Shown: positions 63,051 to 64,000 of the stretch, piece after piece
Layout of the letters: every line of letters starts with the position of its first letter
Position numbering within the stretch: the stretch's first letter is position 1
DNA from: Lachnospiraceae bacterium
GTDB taxonomy: Bacteria; Bacillota; Clostridia; Lachnospirales; Lachnospiraceae
Assembly: GCA_024699325.1 (NCBI GenBank)
Contig: JAILPS010000008.1
Location: forward strand, 1 to 64,000
Length of the DNA: 64,000 bases
Direction of reading: 5' to 3'
The notes under the pieces: generated by a model
The model's input: only the letters and a program-made list of their open reading frames with translations
Told to the model about the DNA's origin: nothing
Databases searched by the model: none
Made by a program: the position numbers and the translations under genes

Positions 63051-63674
63051 ATGAACCTTAATGCATTTCCAACCAAGGGCAATCTTATAATCGCGAAGAA
63101 TTCCTTAGCTCTTGCCACTCAGGGCTACGAGCTTATGGACAAAAAGCGCAATATTTTAATCAAGGAGCTCATGGACCTTATCGACAAAGCCTCCTCTCTT
63201 CAGGGGGAAATCGATGAGGCTTTTAGTGCTGCCTACGCTGCCCTTCAGAATGCAAATGTGGAGATGGGCATCAGCCATGTCATGGACATCGCGCAGGCGG
63301 TACCTGTGACCGACGACATCACGATTAAGGTTCGAAGCGTCATGGGCACGGAGATTCCCCTCGTGGAGCACACCCCCGCCCCCGTGGCGCCCACATATTC
63401 ATACTACAAGACCACTGAGTCGCTTGACATCGCCAGGGAGAAGTTTGAGACCGTGAAGGAGTTGACCATCCGCCTTTCCACCGTTGAGACCTCGGCGTTT
63501 CGCTTGGCGACCAACATCAAGAAGACGCAGAAGCGAGCAAATGCTTTGAAAAACATAACCATACCTGCCTACACGAAGCTGGTTAAGGACATGAGCGCCG
63601 CTCTCGAGGAGAAGGAGCGCGAGGAGTTCACCAGACTTAAGGTTATCAAGCATTTCAAGAGCACGGAGGAATGA
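63051..63674 (+). CDS. V-type ATPase subunit D
   Basis: 207 residues, coiled-coil central shaft. N-terminus FPTKGNLIIAKNSLALATQGYELMDKKRNILI and C-terminal RANALKNITIPAYTKLVK are diagnostic. Last ATPase gene; its stop overlaps the RBS of the next gene. Confidence 0.95.
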   Translation: MNLNAFPTKGNLIIAKNSLALATQGYELMDKKRNILIKELMDLIDKASSLQGEIDEAFSAAYAALQNANVEMGISHVMDIAQAVPVTDDITIKVRSVMGTEIPLVEHTPAPVAPTYSYYKTTESLDIAREKFETVKELTIRLSTVETSAFRLATNIKKTQKRANALKNITIPAYTKLVKDMSAALEEKEREEFTRLKVIKHFKSTEE

Positions 63675-63676
63675 CC

Positions 63677-64000
63677 ATGAGAGTGCTTAGATATCTTATC
63701 GGAACACTGTCCTGCCTGTGTCTTATCGTCATGCTTCTGGTTGCTTCCATAGAGCTTGGCTGTTTCATAGACAGAGAATTCTACATGCAGGAGTACGACC
63801 AGCTGAAGGTTGCAGACACACTGCTGATAAGCCGCGATGACCTTGCTCGCGTCACGGACGTGATGCTTGACTACCTAGAGGATAAGCGGGACGATTTAAA
63901 TGTTGTCGTGACCATGAACGGCACACAGAGAGAGTTTTTTAACGAGAGGGAGCTCTCCCACATGGACGACGTCAAAGCCCTTAACCTTAACACGAGAAGC
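63677..64000 (+). CDS. DUF1461 (TIGR01906-like) membrane protein, 3' end outside window
   Basis: First 108 codons present. N-terminal helix (about 8-30), then ISRDDLARVTDVMLDYLEDK and EFFNERELSHMDDVKALN, which match the TIGR01906 integral membrane family of Clostridia, role unknown. GGAGG lies 7 bases before the ATG at 63677. Close behind ATPase subunit D, so probably co-transcribed. Confidence 0.85.
   Translation, partial: MRVLRYLIGTLSCLCLIVMLLVASIELGCFIDREFYMQEYDQLKVADTLLISRDDLARVTDVMLDYLEDKRDDLNVVVTMNGTQREFFNERELSHMDDVKALNLNTRS

Overview
The window looks like chromosomal DNA of an anaerobic, fermentative Clostridia, most likely a Lachnospiraceae member. Grounds: the 5' end of a 16S rRNA gene with a cluster XIVa-like start, an operon for a bacterial V-type ATPase, CIRCE-type heat-shock control, AGCS and MgtE transporters, LicD, NlpC/P60 and amidase cell-wall proteins, and many sites of the form TTGACA-17-TATAAT. 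I see no phage, transposase or CRISPR array. Species is not determinable from sequence alone.

Layout. 0-0.5 kb: start of an rRNA operon on the minus strand, with a strong promoter and two serine tRNAs ahead of 16S. 0.5-7.5 kb: minus-strand housekeeping cluster: a YcxB-like membrane protein, tsaE, tsaB, rimI, rnz, tsaD, ispD (t6A tRNA modification, tRNA 3' processing, isoprenoid synthesis), preceded by tex. 8.4-13.7 kb: secA, prfB, hom and a DUF2752 protein. 13.74-14.45 kb: AT-rich spacer with a dense cluster of DnaA-box-like 9-mers between divergent secA and hpf. 15-20.4 kb: a five-gene two-component locus (kinase pair, regulator, second degenerate kinase pair). 20.6-29.8 kb: secreted NlpC/P60 hydrolase, SDR, putative glycoside hydrolase, LicD, membrane protein, endonuclease III, ComEC-like metallo-hydrolase, lipoprotein. 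30.1-32.5 kb: two unusual proteins joined by a 104-bp direct repeat. 32.7-36 kb: hsp20 under CIRCE, then about 1 kb of non-coding DNA that appears to encode two divergent copies of one large structured RNA family, then mgtE with an upstream reading frame and a foldable leader. 36-41.5 kb: glycosyltransferase, AGCS symporter, zinc-ribbon/propeller protein, Fur-like and DtxR-like regulators with candidate operators. 41.5-51.2 kb: amidase lipoprotein, a 1791-residue surface protein with a 38-residue companion, and a LytTR/GHKL two-component pair. 51.2-55 kb: small protein, DUF815 AAA+ ATPase, tRNA-Lys, AI-2E family permease, trmB. 55.2-63.7 kb: complete nine-gene V-ATPase operon, followed by a DUF1461 membrane protein cut by the window end.

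Themes. Several loci couple envelope biology to two-component control (15-22 kb; 41.5-51 kb). Metal homeostasis recurs (mgtE, Fur, DtxR). The least explained and most interesting stretch is 33.3-34.36 kb: two RNA-like elements of 333 and 300 nt sharing helix order and two sequence blocks, next to an mgtE leader that contains a well-formed 31-codon ORF. All functional statements rest on motif recognition and manual pairing; no searches were run.
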